Below are positions 1-9,352 of a stretch of 56,192 bases of DNA, one piece after another. Source of the DNA: Planctomycetaceae bacterium (GTDB taxonomy: Bacteria > Planctomycetota > Planctomycetia > Planctomycetales > Planctomycetaceae); NCBI GenBank assembly GCA_900299185.1, contig OMIV01000317.1, forward strand, positions 1 to 56,192. The letters are read 5' to 3'. The position numbers were made by a program, and so were the translations under genes. Position 1 is the stretch's first letter, and every line of letters begins with the position of its first letter. Below the pieces are notes generated by a model that was given only the letters and a program-made list of their open reading frames with translations, was not told the origin of the DNA and did no database searches.

Positions 1-982
1 GAAGCGGAGCAAAGGCTTTGACCAACATGCCGGAGTTGGCATCGAACACGCGCGGCGTTTTGTCGGAGCCGCCGGTCGCGACATGCACGTTGTTGCGACT
101 GTAAGCGATCGCTATGACTTCGCCGCCGTGTCCGTCGAGCGTTCGAACTTGCTTGCCGTCCGCTCGATTGAAGACTCGGACGGTCTTGTCTTTGCCCGCG
201 GTGACAATGATCGAATTGTTTGGGCTGACCGCGACCGACAAGACGGCATCGGTGTTGTCTCCGGTGACGACCGTCGGATTGGTTTGTGTCGGCCAACGTC
301 GAACAACTCCGTCGGCACCGCTGGTATAGAGCTGATTGTTGGGAGCCCAACTGAGACCGGTGAGTTCGATTCCATGAGTTCCGAACGTTCCTTGGATAGC
401 TCCATCTGCAGGATTGATGAGCCACACCAATCCATTCTTAGCACCAGCCGCGAGCTGACCTCCGTCTTTTCGCCAATCGAGAAACGCGATCCCTAACGGC
501 AACTTGAACTGCAGCTTTTGAGTTCCAGCGGCGGTGTCCCAGAGCCGGATAACTCCCGTGTTGTCGGCCGTTGCAGCGGTCTTGCCATCGGGCGTCAGTG
601 CCGCAGCGGTGGCCGCAGCGTCATGAGCAGTGATCGACGAGGCCGGCGAGTTCTTGGGGACGTCCCAAAGTCGGATCTGATTATCTCCACCGCCGGACGC
701 GACCATCGTTCCGTCTGCCGAGACTGCGACGCTGAGGACGATGCCGGTATGGCCTTCCATGGTGCGAGTGGGCTTGAGTGTCGCGAGATCCCAGAGCTTC
801 AAGGTCCGATCGAAGCTTGCCGTGACTGCCGCTTGCCCGCCGGGCAGGAATTGAGCGTCGTAAACGACCTCCGAATGTCCCTTCAGCAGGAGTGGATCGG
901 CTGCCATCGCGCCTGCTCCGAGGCTCGCCGCCGCAACGCCACCGAACGTCATCCGCATCCAACGACAAAAGTTATGAGTCAT
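1..982 (-). CDS. Secreted WD40-repeat protein (3' end beyond window)
   Basis: An open frame on the minus strand runs from an ATG at 982 to the left edge without a stop, so the C-terminus is missing. The product starts with a basic stretch and a hydrophobic Ala/Gly-rich segment ending AMA-AD (about residue 27), a probable export signal. It then shows repeated beta-propeller blades with recognisable WD ends (LKLWDL, IRLWDV, IRLWDT, VRRWPT) and GH-type turns (KGHSEVV, EGHTGIV, DGHGGEV). WD40 propellers act as protein-interaction scaffolds; an enzymatic function is not suggested. I chose 982 rather than the in-frame ATG at 988 because GGAG abuts 988 directly but sits 6 bases before 982. The gene is divergent from rsmA. 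The fold is confident; the role is unknown. Confidence 0.85.
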   Translation of the reverse strand, partial: MTHNFCRWMRMTFGGVAAASLGAGAMAADPLLLKGHSEVVYDAQFLPGGQAAVTASFDRTLKLWDLATLKPTRTMEGHTGIVLSVAVSADGTMVASGGGDNQIRLWDVPKNSPASSITAHDAAATAAALTPDGKTAATADNTGVIRLWDTAAGTQKLQFKLPLGIAFLDWRKDGGQLAAGAKNGLVWLINPADGAIQGTFGTHGIELTGLSWAPNNQLYTSGADGVVRRWPTQTNPTVVTGDNTDAVLSVAVSPNNSIIVTAGKDKTVRVFNRADGKQVRTLDGHGGEVIAIAYSRNNVHVATGGSDKTPRVFDANSGMLVKAFAPL

Positions 983-1354
983 CAGCATCTCCAATCATCA
1001 GGGTGATCTGTCCGCCGCCATCGCATCAGTACCTCTTAGAGTGACGGTAACCATGAGCGAGAACAACCGCGCGGACCAGGACGCAACTCGATGTCGCGAT
1101 TCGTCGTCGGTCGGATCTCGAAACAGCTACAGAGGATGTCCCTTATGAGGCCAGCTTGTCCGTCAATAGCTCTTTTGCGTTGGGGCATTCTTGGCTGGCT
1201 GGGAACTCGGTGATTCGAGCGGGCTCGCAACGGTGTTTGCCAATCTTTGGCCACTGAGTCCTGAATCCTGGAATCGTCCGCTACATTCCTGCCCCGATTT
1301 GCTGGCCGAGGATGTCTGCTCGGCTCCTTCTCTTGATTCAGGACAATCTTTCGC
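983..1354. other. Divergent intergenic region, no gene seen
   Basis: About 370 bases separate the divergent WD40 gene and rsmA. Short frames exist here on both strands but none resembles a known protein or has a convincing ribosome site. It presumably holds promoters for both flanking genes, but I could not identify a clear -35/-10 pair, hairpin or RNA gene. Confidence 0.4.
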
Positions 1355-2278
1355 ATGAAACCAGCGGTTCGACAGACGCGTGCCTTCCTGATGGATTTGT
1401 TTGAGAGGCATGGGTTTTACCCGCGTCACGACCTCGGTCAGAACTTCTTGATCGATCTAAATATCCTCGACGTCGTCGTGCGCGAGGCAGGTTTGACGCG
1501 AGACGATGTCGTGATCGAAGTCGGTTCTGGAACGGGCGGACTGACGACTCATATGGCTGTGGAAGCAGGCCATGTCGTTTCTGTTGAATACGACCGCAAC
1601 ATGTTCGGACTGGCGTCAGAGCACGCCGGAGTTTTTCCCAATGTCACGCTGATGAACTGCGACGCATTGCGGAACAAGAACCATCTGGCGACCGAGGTTT
1701 TGGAAGAGATCCAAAAGCATCTCGCCGTCGACCCCAATCGCACGCTGAAGATGGTCGCAAACTTGCCGTACAACATCGCGACTCCGCTGATTTCCAATCT
1801 GATCGCGACCGAACTGCCGTGGACGAAGATCGTCGTGATGGTGCAGCTCGAATTGGCCGAACGTATGGCCGCTCTGCCGCACATTTCGAACTACAACGGG
1901 CTGTCGGTTTGGGTCCAATCGCAAGCCGACGTGAAGATTGTTCGACGCATTCCGCCGACGGTGTTCTGGCCGCGTCCTGACGTTAACTCGGCCATCATCA
2001 GCATCACTCCAGTGCCGGAGCGACGGGCACTCATCAAGGACCGCAAGTTCTTTCAGAACTACGTCCGCATGGTCTTCACTCAACGCCGAAAAATGTTGCG
2101 AAAAGTAACCTGCGGAGTGCTCGGCAACGACCTCACTAAGGCCCAAGTTGATGAGGCGTTCGAGGCCGAAGGGCTGACTCAAACAACACGTGCTGAAGAG
2201 CTCCTTCCCGCTCAATTGGTCTCGCTATCGAACCGGTTGAGAGACGCTATTGTTCGTCGGGATGAGGGCGGTGCCTAA
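1355..2278 (+). CDS. rsmA: 16S rRNA dimethyladenosine transferase RsmA/KsgA
   Basis: A 307-residue SAM-dependent methyltransferase that, by family, dimethylates two adjacent adenines in helix 45 near the 3' end of 16S rRNA during 30S maturation. Visible motifs are the family opening HDLGQNFLID (residues 25-34), SAM-binding motif I EVGSGTGG (55-62), the acidic VEYD at the end of strand 2 (77-80), and the catalytic NLPYN motif (136-140). The C-terminal part carries FWPRPDVNSAI and the FTQRRKMLRK segment typical of KsgA. Length is slightly above the usual 260-290. The ATG at 1355 has only a distant AGGA. It is followed 66 bases later by guaB on the same strand. Confidence 0.95.
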   Translation: MKPAVRQTRAFLMDLFERHGFYPRHDLGQNFLIDLNILDVVVREAGLTRDDVVIEVGSGTGGLTTHMAVEAGHVVSVEYDRNMFGLASEHAGVFPNVTLMNCDALRNKNHLATEVLEEIQKHLAVDPNRTLKMVANLPYNIATPLISNLIATELPWTKIVVMVQLELAERMAALPHISNYNGLSVWVQSQADVKIVRRIPPTVFWPRPDVNSAIISITPVPERRALIKDRKFFQNYVRMVFTQRRKMLRKVTCGVLGNDLTKAQVDEAFEAEGLTQTTRAEELLPAQLVSLSNRLRDAIVRRDEGGA

Positions 2279-2344
2279 GACCGCCAAACACTTCGCGCTG
2301 ACTAGCCCGACTTGCCAGTTGCAGACTCCTAAAGGACTCATCCC

Positions 2345-3811
2345 ATGCTTGATCGCATCGTCACTCAAGGCCTGACCTTTGACGACGTTTTGCTGGAACC
2401 TGCCTACTCGGAAATCCTGCCTTCCGAATGCGACATCTCCTCGCGGCTGACGAACAACATTCGCTTGAACGTCCCGGTTATCAGCAGCCCGATGGACACC
2501 GTGACCGAGAGCGATATGGCAATTGCTCTGGCTCAAGAAGGTGGCATCGGGATTATCCACAAGAACCTGTCGGTGGAAGATCAGACTCTGCAAGTTGATC
2601 GCGTGAAGCGGTCCGAGCACGGCGTGATTGTGGACCCAGTCACCATGCCGCCCGAGGCAAGCGTCGCTGACCTGCGAAAAATGATGGATCAGCGCAACAT
2701 CGGTGGCGTTCCGATCGTCTCCGGCGACGGCAAGCTGCGGGGCATTATCACTCGTCGCGATCTGCGGTTCCTGGAGAAGGATGACCAGCGGATTGAGGAA
2801 GTCATGACGAAGGGCAAACTCGTCACGGCTCACGAGCACACCGACTTAGTCTCGGCTCAACGAATACTCCTAGAAAACAAAGTAGAGAAACTCTTACTGA
2901 TTGACGATGAATACCGATTGAAGGGACTCATCACGATCAAGGACATCGACAAGAACCTGCGCTACCCTCGCGCTTCGAAGGATTCTCGGGGGCGGCTGCG
3001 TGTCGGTGCGGCGATCGGAGTGGGTGATTTCGCTCGGGCCGAGAGTTTGCTCAAGGCCGGAGTGGATGTGCTGACCGTCGACAGTGCTCACGGACATTCC
3101 AAGAACGTGATCGAGACGGTTCGCGAGCTAAAGCGGCAGTGGTCGATTGACGTGATCGCCGGAAACATTGCGACGGAAGAGGGAGCTCGGGATCTGGTGA
3201 AAGCCGGTGCCGACGCCGTCAAAGTCGGAATTGGACCGGGTTCGATCTGCACAACGCGGATTATTTCTGGCGTTGGCGTGCCGCAACTGACTGCGATTTC
3301 GAATGCTGTGCGAGGCGCTGCCGGGGCTGTCCCCATCATCGCCGACGGTGGTATCCGATACAGCGGCGACATCACGAAGGCTCTCGCGACGGGAGCTAAC
3401 ACCGTGATGTTGGGAGGTTTGTTGGCCGGTCTCGAGGAAAGTCCTGGCGAGATGATTCTCTATCAGGGCCGGTCGTTTAAGCGTTACCGAGGCATGGGTT
3501 CGCTCGGGGCGATGGTCAAAGGCAGTAGTGAGCGTTATCGCCAAACGTCGGAAGGAAAAGACGATGCTCGCAAGCTCGTCCCGGAAGGCGTTGAAGGTCG
3601 AGTTCCTTATAAGGGTCCGCTGTCGACATTCCTCTATCAGTTGATTGGGGGACTGCGGGCCGGAATGGGTTACTTGGGAGCAAGGACGATTCCTGAGTTG
3701 CAGAAGGCTCGGTTCATTCAAATCACCGCAGCTTCGGTTAGGGAGAACCACCCGCATGACATCACCATCACGCAAGAAGCACCTAACTACAGTGCTGAGC
3801 ACGCTTCTTAG
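2345..3811 (+). CDS. guaB: IMP dehydrogenase GuaB
   Basis: Inosine-5'-monophosphate dehydrogenase of 488 residues, which oxidises IMP to XMP with NAD in the committed step of guanine nucleotide synthesis. It has the N-terminal [14 protein letters not shown] signature, a tandem CBS regulatory (Bateman) module at about residues 95-210, the NAD/IMP barrel with SAHGHS near 240, and the catalytic loop GPGSICTT whose cysteine is residue 302. The flap region GMGSLGAM and the C-terminal YKGPL segment are present. AAAGGA lies about 9 bases before the ATG. Its last 56 bases overlap the start of the next gene, which suggests translational coupling. All essential residues I can place are intact. Confidence 0.97.
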   Translation: MLDRIVTQGLTFDDVLLEPAYSEILPSECDISSRLTNNIRLNVPVISSPMDTVTESDMAIALAQEGGIGIIHKNLSVEDQTLQVDRVKRSEHGVIVDPVTMPPEASVADLRKMMDQRNIGGVPIVSGDGKLRGIITRRDLRFLEKDDQRIEEVMTKGKLVTAHEHTDLVSAQRILLENKVEKLLLIDDEYRLKGLITIKDIDKNLRYPRASKDSRGRLRVGAAIGVGDFARAESLLKAGVDVLTVDSAHGHSKNVIETVRELKRQWSIDVIAGNIATEEGARDLVKAGADAVKVGIGPGSICTTRIISGVGVPQLTAISNAVRGAAGAVPIIADGGIRYSGDITKALATGANTVMLGGLLAGLEESPGEMILYQGRSFKRYRGMGSLGAMVKGSSERYRQTSEGKDDARKLVPEGVEGRVPYKGPLSTFLYQLIGGLRAGMGYLGARTIPELQKARFIQITAASVRENHPHDITITQEAPNYSAEHAS

Positions 3812-4604
3812 TTCGGCACTTGTGGCCGGACTTTCCTGGGGAAGCACGACGGTCGTTCGAGCAGAGGAGCCGAGTCGGTCTCCTCTGGAACGATTCCTGA
3901 ATCGGACGCCTGAAAAGGATTGGGAGCATCTCAAGGAAGAAGCTCGTAAACGCCGTGAGGCAGAGAATGCCGCTCGTGCGAAACGTGCCGTACGGCCGCA
4001 GTCGTTGCCGCAGCCTTCGATTGCTCCGACCTTGCCTGACCGCAGTGCTCCTCAGCCGGAGATCACTCCGCAGCGGTACGAGGCGGCTCGTACGCTGAGC
4101 CCCAGCGTCATCGAAGCGAGCTATCAGAACACGACGTCAGATCCCAAGAAGTTGAAGAACATCACGTCGATTCTGCCCTACGCCGATTACACGCCAGAAG
4201 GTGTGATGCGGACCGACATCGATCCTGCTTTGCAGCGACCGGAAGAGGTTGGGCTGGGTGAGGAAGCCGTTGCTCCTCGTCCGATGCAGTCGACCTGCTT
4301 CCAATGGCAGTCGTCCAACATGTACCACAATCCGCTCTACTTCGAAGACCCGGCTTTCGAACGCTACGGCCACACATGGCATCCCGTCGTGCAGCCGTTT
4401 GCTTCGGTGGGACGGTTCGGTGTGCAGCTCGTGGGCTTGCCGTACCAAATGGCGATCGACGGGCCTTGTAAGAATATGTACACACTCGGCTGGTACCGTC
4501 CCGGCGATTGTGCTCCTAAGCAGATTCCTCAGATTCCGTGGAACACAAAGGCCGCCATCGTTGAAGGTGCGGCAGTCACCGGAGCAATCTTTGCGTTTCC
4601 GTAA
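3756..4604 (+). CDS. Secreted protein of unknown function downstream of guaB
   Basis: A 282-residue protein that I do not recognise as a named family. The frame extends upstream inside guaB, but the ATG at 3756 gives a classical signal peptide: basic RKK, a hydrophobic Leu/Ala core and a VRA-EE cleavage site near residue 36; GGGAG precedes it by 10 bases. The mature part begins with a Glu/Arg-rich stretch ([17 protein letters not shown], probably helical), then a Pro/Gln-rich linker, then a compact C-terminal domain of about 90 residues with many aromatic residues and three cysteines (STC, GPC, GDC). It overlaps guaB by 56 bases and is followed by a strong terminator, so it probably ends that transcript. 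A periplasmic location is inferred from the signal peptide. Confidence 0.75.
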   Translation: MTSPSRKKHLTTVLSTLLSSALVAGLSWGSTTVVRAEEPSRSPLERFLNRTPEKDWEHLKEEARKRREAENAARAKRAVRPQSLPQPSIAPTLPDRSAPQPEITPQRYEAARTLSPSVIEASYQNTTSDPKKLKNITSILPYADYTPEGVMRTDIDPALQRPEEVGLGEEAVAPRPMQSTCFQWQSSNMYHNPLYFEDPAFERYGHTWHPVVQPFASVGRFGVQLVGLPYQMAIDGPCKNMYTLGWYRPGDCAPKQIPQIPWNTKAAIVEGAAVTGAIFAFP

Positions 4605-4645
4605 TCGTTGGTGAGTTTTCGCCGACGAGAGTTATTGGACTTCGA

Positions 4646-4691
4646 GGCGTTGTGAGCGATCCGCTGGTTGATCGCTCACAACGCCTTTTTT
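4646..4691 (+). terminator. Strong intrinsic terminator
   Basis: A perfect 16-bp inverted repeat (arms 4646-4661 and 4670-4685, starting GGCGTTGTGAGC) with an 8-base loop is followed directly by six T residues. It lies 42 bases after the stop of the secreted-protein gene on the plus strand. On the minus strand the stem lies just past the DJ-1/PfpI gene stop but has no T tract there, so efficient termination is expected mainly for the plus strand. Confidence 0.93.
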
Positions 4692-6091
4692 ATTTGCTGC
4701 TTGTCGTCAAGAGGCGAGCAAGTTGGCGGCCCATCTCGCGGGCGGTGGGATCGTCTTGTCCGGTCAAAACTTTGCCATCGATGACGACATCGTCGACGAG
4801 GGTCGAGGGATCGCCGACCGAGTTGGGGGGCACCATGACTGCTCCGTTGATCTCGGAATTCCAACGCGACGACGGCGTCCCTCGCACTCCGGGATAGTTT
4901 CCATCAGGACCGTTAAGTGTCGGCCCTGTGGCTCGCTTGCCTGCCAGCAGGCTGCGGCCGTTGACTCGCGACCACGCCAGCACCGAGACACCGTGACAAA
5001 GGCCGGCGACGTACTTGTCTTGCTCGGCGGTCGCCGTTGTAGGTTGCGTTGTTGTAAGTGCCTTGAAACGCATACTGGTACATCGACGATCCCCAACCGC
5101 CAGAAAAGAGCAGGGCGTCGTAGCGAGCTGCATTCGCATCAGCGATGGCAAGGTCCGGGTTAACCGCTCCGCGATCCGCACCTTCGCCGGTCCCATTGTG
5201 GGGATAGCACGTCACCTTTCGGCCAGCGGCGACTTCGACGATGCATCCCGCTCGTTCGAGTTCTTGTCGAGGTTCTGAATACTCGCGATAGAAGAAGTGC
5301 ATGTTGGCGATGACCATCAGAACGCGCGGTCGTTTGGCGTTGCTCGCTGGCTCGATTGTAGGATTTGTTCCAGTTCCGGGCGTAGGTGTTGTCGTCGGGG
5401 GCGGCATCGGCTTGGTCGTTTGCGTGACTGTCGCAGTTGTTGGCGCAGACGAACTATCGAGGTTTAGCTCACCGCTTACTTTGCGAACTTCGATCGAGTG
5501 AAACAGAGTCTCGGAGTCCCAGGCTGCGATACCTAATGCGTTGGCGTTCGGCATTCGCCACAGATCGAGCATGCTGAAGTCGGAACCATTTGAGCGATGC
5601 GTCAACAACGGTTTGTCATCGAGCAAGGCTTCGACTCGGTATTTGCGAACTCGAAGCTCAACCGTGTAACGCCGACCGTTTTGCAGAGCTTGGTTCGAAA
5701 CACGAGTCGAGTTCTCGCGGAGATCTTTGCCGCCCATTAGTTGCAGCCCGGCGAGATTCTGGCCCCAGGCGTCGACTTCGAACGAGGTTTGCTTACCGCC
5801 AGAAACAATGAAGAGGGCGATCGAATCTTTACCGGTACGGCGCGTGAAGCTCACTTTGAAGTCGTACTCTCCGGTCGGACGAGCAGGCAGAGTTAGTCGC
5901 GCCCCTTGAGCGGCATTAACGAGTAGCCCACCGTCTTGTTTGCGCCACGAGCCGGTAACACCGGCTTTGTTCGGTTCAATGGCGGGAATCAAACTTTCCC
6001 ATGAGGTGGTGTCGGCAGCTTGAACCCACTTCGAAGCCGTTATCGCTATGCACATCACTAGGGAATTGAAAATACACAGCGATCGCATCAT
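4690..6091 (-). pseudogene. Secreted DUF1080-like / DJ-1-PfpI fusion gene, one-base frameshift
   Basis: The first frame (start 6091) encodes a signal peptide ending QAA-DT (about residue 26), a beta-sandwich like the DUF1080/3-keto-disaccharide hydrolase type (about 28-205), a Pro/Thr-rich linker, and the start of a DJ-1/PfpI domain (RPRVLMVIANMHFF...[10 protein letters not shown]). That frame goes off-register near 5029. The rest of the domain continues in another frame, with the nucleophile-elbow motif GLCHG (Cys codon 4996-4998) and a stop at 4690-4692. Skipping one base near 5029 restores a continuous protein of about 466 residues. No base run longer than two lies at the junction. It may be a true lesion, a sequencing error or programmed frameshifting. 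DJ-1/PfpI relatives act as glyoxalases, chaperones or amidotransferase-like hydrolases; the substrate is unknown. Confidence 0.8.
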
Positions 6092-6195
6092 GGAAGTTCT
6101 CCAGGAGATTGTTATTCGGCGGAAGTCGTCGAGTCGTTGCCAAGCTCGTCAAACATGCGGATTGACCGACATGGCTAGGGAAGAATCTTGAAAGT

Positions 6196-7596
6196 TCACG
6201 CCCCAAAGACTTCGATCACAACTTTGCCACCGAGCACGGTGACGAGTTCTCGACGGTTTTGGTGCTCGTAGTAGAGCTTGTGTTGATCGATGCCGATCGC
6301 ATGCAGAATCGTCGCATGAAGATCGTTGGGGTGGATGGGTTTCTCGATGGCTGCATAACCCACAGGGTCTGTTGCTCCGATGATTTGACCGCCCCGAATG
6401 CCGCCTCCGGCCATCCACATGGTGTATCCCGACGGTGAGTGATCGCGGCCAGGTTTGGCGGCTCCTCGCTGGCTGGCGGGAGTTCGTCCGAATTCTCCAC
6501 CCCAGATGACCAGCGTTTGGTCGAGCAATCCGCGTCGCTTCAGGTCCTTTAAGAAGCCCGCGATCGGACGATCGCTCGCCAAGCACTTGCTGCCGTGATT
6601 GCCCTGCAGATCGCTGTGTGCGTCCCAGCCTCCCGAGCGGATTTGAATGAACCGGACGCCGCGTTCAACCAATCGCCGAGTCAGCAGCAGATACTTCGCG
6701 TATTCGGCAGTTGGTTGATTGTTGAGCCCGTAGAGATCTTGAGTTTCCAGCGTTTCCGCAGTGAGATCGAATGCTTCGGGTGCTGTGGCCTGCATTCGGA
6801 AACTCAACTCATAGGCGGCGATGCGAGCTTCGAGGTCCGAGTTGCCCGGCAGCTTCTCGGCATGCCGACGATTGAGAGCCTCCATGAAATCCAACTGAGC
6901 CTGACGTTGGGTGGTTGTCACGTTTTCTGGCATCTTGAGGTTCGCGATTCCGCGCTGTCCGTCGACTTGAGTGCCTTGAAAACGAGATGGCAAGAAGCCC
7001 GAAGAGATGGCTGGTGGTCGAACCGTTTCACCGGTGCGAAAGACGATGTAGCTCGGCAGGTTTTGGTTCTCGCTTCCCAAACCGTAAGACAGCCAAGCTC
7101 CCAAGCTGGGGCGATTGCCGAGCAGACTGCCGGTCATCGTCAGGTACTCGGCAGGGGCATGAATTGGCGAGTTGTGTTGACAGCTTCGCAAGATGCAGAG
7201 GTCATCGACGCACTGAGCTGTGTGGGGCAGAAGTTCGCTGACGGGGATGCCGCTGTCGCCATGCGGACGAAATTTCCAAGGGCTGGCCAGGAGTCCGGTC
7301 AGCGGAGCACGAGCGATCTTGGGAATGTCTTTGGCGATCGACTCGGGGACGTCTTGGCCATCGAGTTTCTGCAGAAGTGTTTTTGGATCGTAGAGGTCCG
7401 TCTGAGATGGTCCTCCGCCAACAAAAAAGAACACCACTGACTTAGCCTGTCCTCGATGAGATGGTCGGCTAAGTACTCCTCTTGATTCTGATTCGGCGAG
7501 CAATCGGTCCTGTTGGAGTAATGACGCCAACGCCAACGATCCGAAGCCCAGCGAGCCGGTGCGGAGCATGTCGCGGCGCGAGCAATATGGCGGCAT
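6196..7596 (-). CDS. DUF1501 protein with Tat-type signal
   Basis: A 466-residue member of DUF1501, a family abundant in Planctomycetes and structurally related to sulfatases/alkaline phosphatases. The start at 7596 (GAGG 9 bases upstream) gives CSRRDMLRTGSLGFGSLALASLL, a twin-arginine-type export signal; a longer reading would need a TTG at 7653. Family signatures visible are FFFVGGGPSQTDLYDPK (about 55-71), the LLPHTAQCVDDLCILRS and SPIHAPAEYLTMTG blocks, GGWDAHSD, WGGEFGRTP, and GRDHSPSGYTMWMAGGGIRGG near the end. These Asp/His blocks correspond to the metal site of the superfamily, but the substrate is not established. It lies between the C39-like gene and the DJ-1/PfpI gene on the same strand. 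Confidence 0.93.
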   Translation of the reverse strand: MPPYCSRRDMLRTGSLGFGSLALASLLQQDRLLAESESRGVLSRPSHRGQAKSVVFFFVGGGPSQTDLYDPKTLLQKLDGQDVPESIAKDIPKIARAPLTGLLASPWKFRPHGDSGIPVSELLPHTAQCVDDLCILRSCQHNSPIHAPAEYLTMTGSLLGNRPSLGAWLSYGLGSENQNLPSYIVFRTGETVRPPAISSGFLPSRFQGTQVDGQRGIANLKMPENVTTTQRQAQLDFMEALNRRHAEKLPGNSDLEARIAAYELSFRMQATAPEAFDLTAETLETQDLYGLNNQPTAEYAKYLLLTRRLVERGVRFIQIRSGGWDAHSDLQGNHGSKCLASDRPIAGFLKDLKRRGLLDQTLVIWGGEFGRTPASQRGAAKPGRDHSPSGYTMWMAGGGIRGGQIIGATDPVGYAAIEKPIHPNDLHATILHAIGIDQHKLYYEHQNRRELVTVLGGKVVIEVFGA

Positions 7597-7694
7597 GAGA
7601 CGAATCCTCGTGAGTGCAATTGAGGCGTCGATATTGGTTGTTGGATTGTTCAAGAGTCGCGGTGAGAAATTACTGGCGACGCGACGATGGGAGT

Positions 7695-8570
7695 TTATGG
7701 CGCTGTCGATTTCAATCGAATACCCCGTCCGAGCCAGAGCAAACGGAGTTCATCAAGTGACCAGAACTCGAAGCCAGCAGCTGCTGGGTCGGCGATTACC
7801 AACATGCTGTTCGGCAAGACCTCCATCACGACGACCGAATGGCGTGCTCCGGGCGTCCAACCTTCTTCCTCGGAAAAAGACTTCGGATAAGAGCCTTCGA
7901 GAGGCAAGCCCACGAACACAATCGCTGGTTGTTTGAAATTATGGATGAAGTCGTCCATCGATTCTTCGAAGACATCGACCTCAATGGGGTGGCCAGCGGT
8001 CTTAAGCCTTAGCCCGCGATAGAGACCTTGCCATGTTGTGCCTTCACGACGGATGCCATCGCTACCTCGGGTCAAACAAAGTTGAGCCATCTCGGCTTCC
8101 GATGTGGCGATCTGAAACTGCCGCAAGAGAGTGGCGGCTGCCGCCGCCGAGCACGTTTGCATGGTTGACTGCATGCAGTAACCGTCGACGCTCCAATCAT
8201 CGATGCAGTGCGGAGGCTCACCGATAAACGGTTCGACGACCGAATACATCGAAATCACGAAGCACGCCGTACCGAAGAGCACTCTTCGACGATTGCTGCC
8301 ATAGCCGTGAGTCCAAGTAATCCCAGCCAGGAACGATGCTGCTAACGGGAACCAGTTGCCCAACACGATTAGAGCTGAGACGGGCAGCAGTTTGGACAGC
8401 CGAGGGTGGCCCCAAAGCTGTGTCAGATAAACCAACAAGAGCGCCCCGGCCACGAATCCAATCAGAGTTGTGGCACCCTTCGTCAGGTGGCGAGTGGTTC
8501 GGATCGTGATTGCAAGAATGGCGACACTCAGCGCGAGAATCAGAATCACGGCGGTGATAAGGTCGCTCAT
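7695..8570 (-). CDS. Membrane protein with C39-like cysteine peptidase domain
   Basis: A 291-residue protein starting at ATG 8570, preceded by AGGAG at about 7 bases. Four hydrophobic segments (about residues 4-24, 33-53, 62-84, 97-117) are followed by a papain-like C39-type domain. The putative catalytic set is Gln134 and Cys140 in MQSTMQTCSAAAAATLL, His244 in ARHSVVVMEV, and Asp261 in VIADP. C39 peptidases usually cleave double-glycine leaders as the N-terminal domain of bacteriocin ABC exporters; here the order is reversed (membrane part first) and no ABC ATPase is fused or nearby, so the substrate is unknown. Divergent from the VanZ-like gene and upstream of the DUF1501 gene. The topology would decide which face the peptidase occupies. 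Confidence 0.8.
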   Translation of the reverse strand: MSDLITAVILILALSVAILAITIRTTRHLTKGATTLIGFVAGALLLVYLTQLWGHPRLSKLLPVSALIVLGNWFPLAASFLAGITWTHGYGSNRRRVLFGTACFVISMYSVVEPFIGEPPHCIDDWSVDGYCMQSTMQTCSAAAAATLLRQFQIATSEAEMAQLCLTRGSDGIRREGTTWQGLYRGLRLKTAGHPIEVDVFEESMDDFIHNFKQPAIVFVGLPLEGSYPKSFSEEEGWTPGARHSVVVMEVLPNSMLVIADPAAAGFEFWSLDELRLLWLGRGIRLKSTAP

Positions 8571-8745
8571 GCAGGGCTCCTGAACGGTTCGACGGAACCG
8601 AGTCGCGAAGCGATATACTGCCAGTCGCAAGCTGTCGGCAAGAAGACGCTGTCGATGATTGATGAGCGAGGCTTCAATGATCGTCAGAGCAATCGAAAGT
8701 CGCTGCTGAAGTTGAACTCAGATGTTGTCGAGGTTGAGGTTGGGC

Positions 8746-9165
8746 ATGGCGAAATACTCCAAGCAGGTGAAGGCACTCTTGGTTTCTTACTGGTTGGCGA
8801 TCTTTGTCATGACTCATTTGCCCGGACCGGTCCTGCCTGATGGACCAGTCGGAGCGGACAAGTTGGTGCATGCTGGCGCTTACTGGCTATTGGCGGTGTT
8901 GATGGCCGCGCGACGTTGGGTGGCGGGGAGTTATCGAGGGCGAGATTGGATCACGCTGATGGCTGTCATCGTCGTGTATGCCGCGTTCGACGAATTGACA
9001 CAGATGATCCCCGTAATCCATCGCCATGCCGATTGGTGGGATGGTGTGGCCGATGTCGCTGGAGCGATGACCGGACTCGCGATGTTTTATGGCCTCAGCA
9101 GGCATTGCCGACGCGACAATTCAGGCTTTGGTGATATTCATGAAAGCGACCATTCCAGCGCTTGA
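8746..9165 (+). CDS. VanZ-like membrane protein
   Basis: A 139-residue membrane protein with the VanZ-like pattern: a first hydrophobic segment ending in THLPG, then DKLVHAGAYWLLAVL, a third segment running into YAAFDELTQ, and the final ADWWDGVADVAGAMTGL helix. VanZ itself gives low-level teicoplanin resistance; most relatives have no known role. The ATG at 8746 is chosen because GAGG lies 6 bases before it; the in-frame ATG at 8722 lacks this. The last 25 residues are polar. It precedes the sigma factor gene by 187 bases, so co-transcription is uncertain. Confidence 0.85.
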   Translation: MAKYSKQVKALLVSYWLAIFVMTHLPGPVLPDGPVGADKLVHAGAYWLLAVLMAARRWVAGSYRGRDWITLMAVIVVYAAFDELTQMIPVIHRHADWWDGVADVAGAMTGLAMFYGLSRHCRRDNSGFGDIHESDHSSA

Positions 9166-9352
9166 ACACACGCATGAGTGGTGCTGAAATCGCTTCGCTC
9201 GTCTGGCCTTGTGGAGACCGTGAGAACTCGTTGTTCGAATTGCGTTGGCTCTGTGACGTTACTTCTCAAATGGATGACGCTGTGATGAGTTGCGACGCTG
9301 TTCGTATTCAAGCAGGTTGCCACAGCCTATGGCCTAAACATGGAGCCGACAG

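Noticed and set aside
8722-9165. Vancomycin-resistance cluster
   Set aside because: Only a VanZ-like protein is present; no vanH, vanA, vanX or VanRS genes are nearby.
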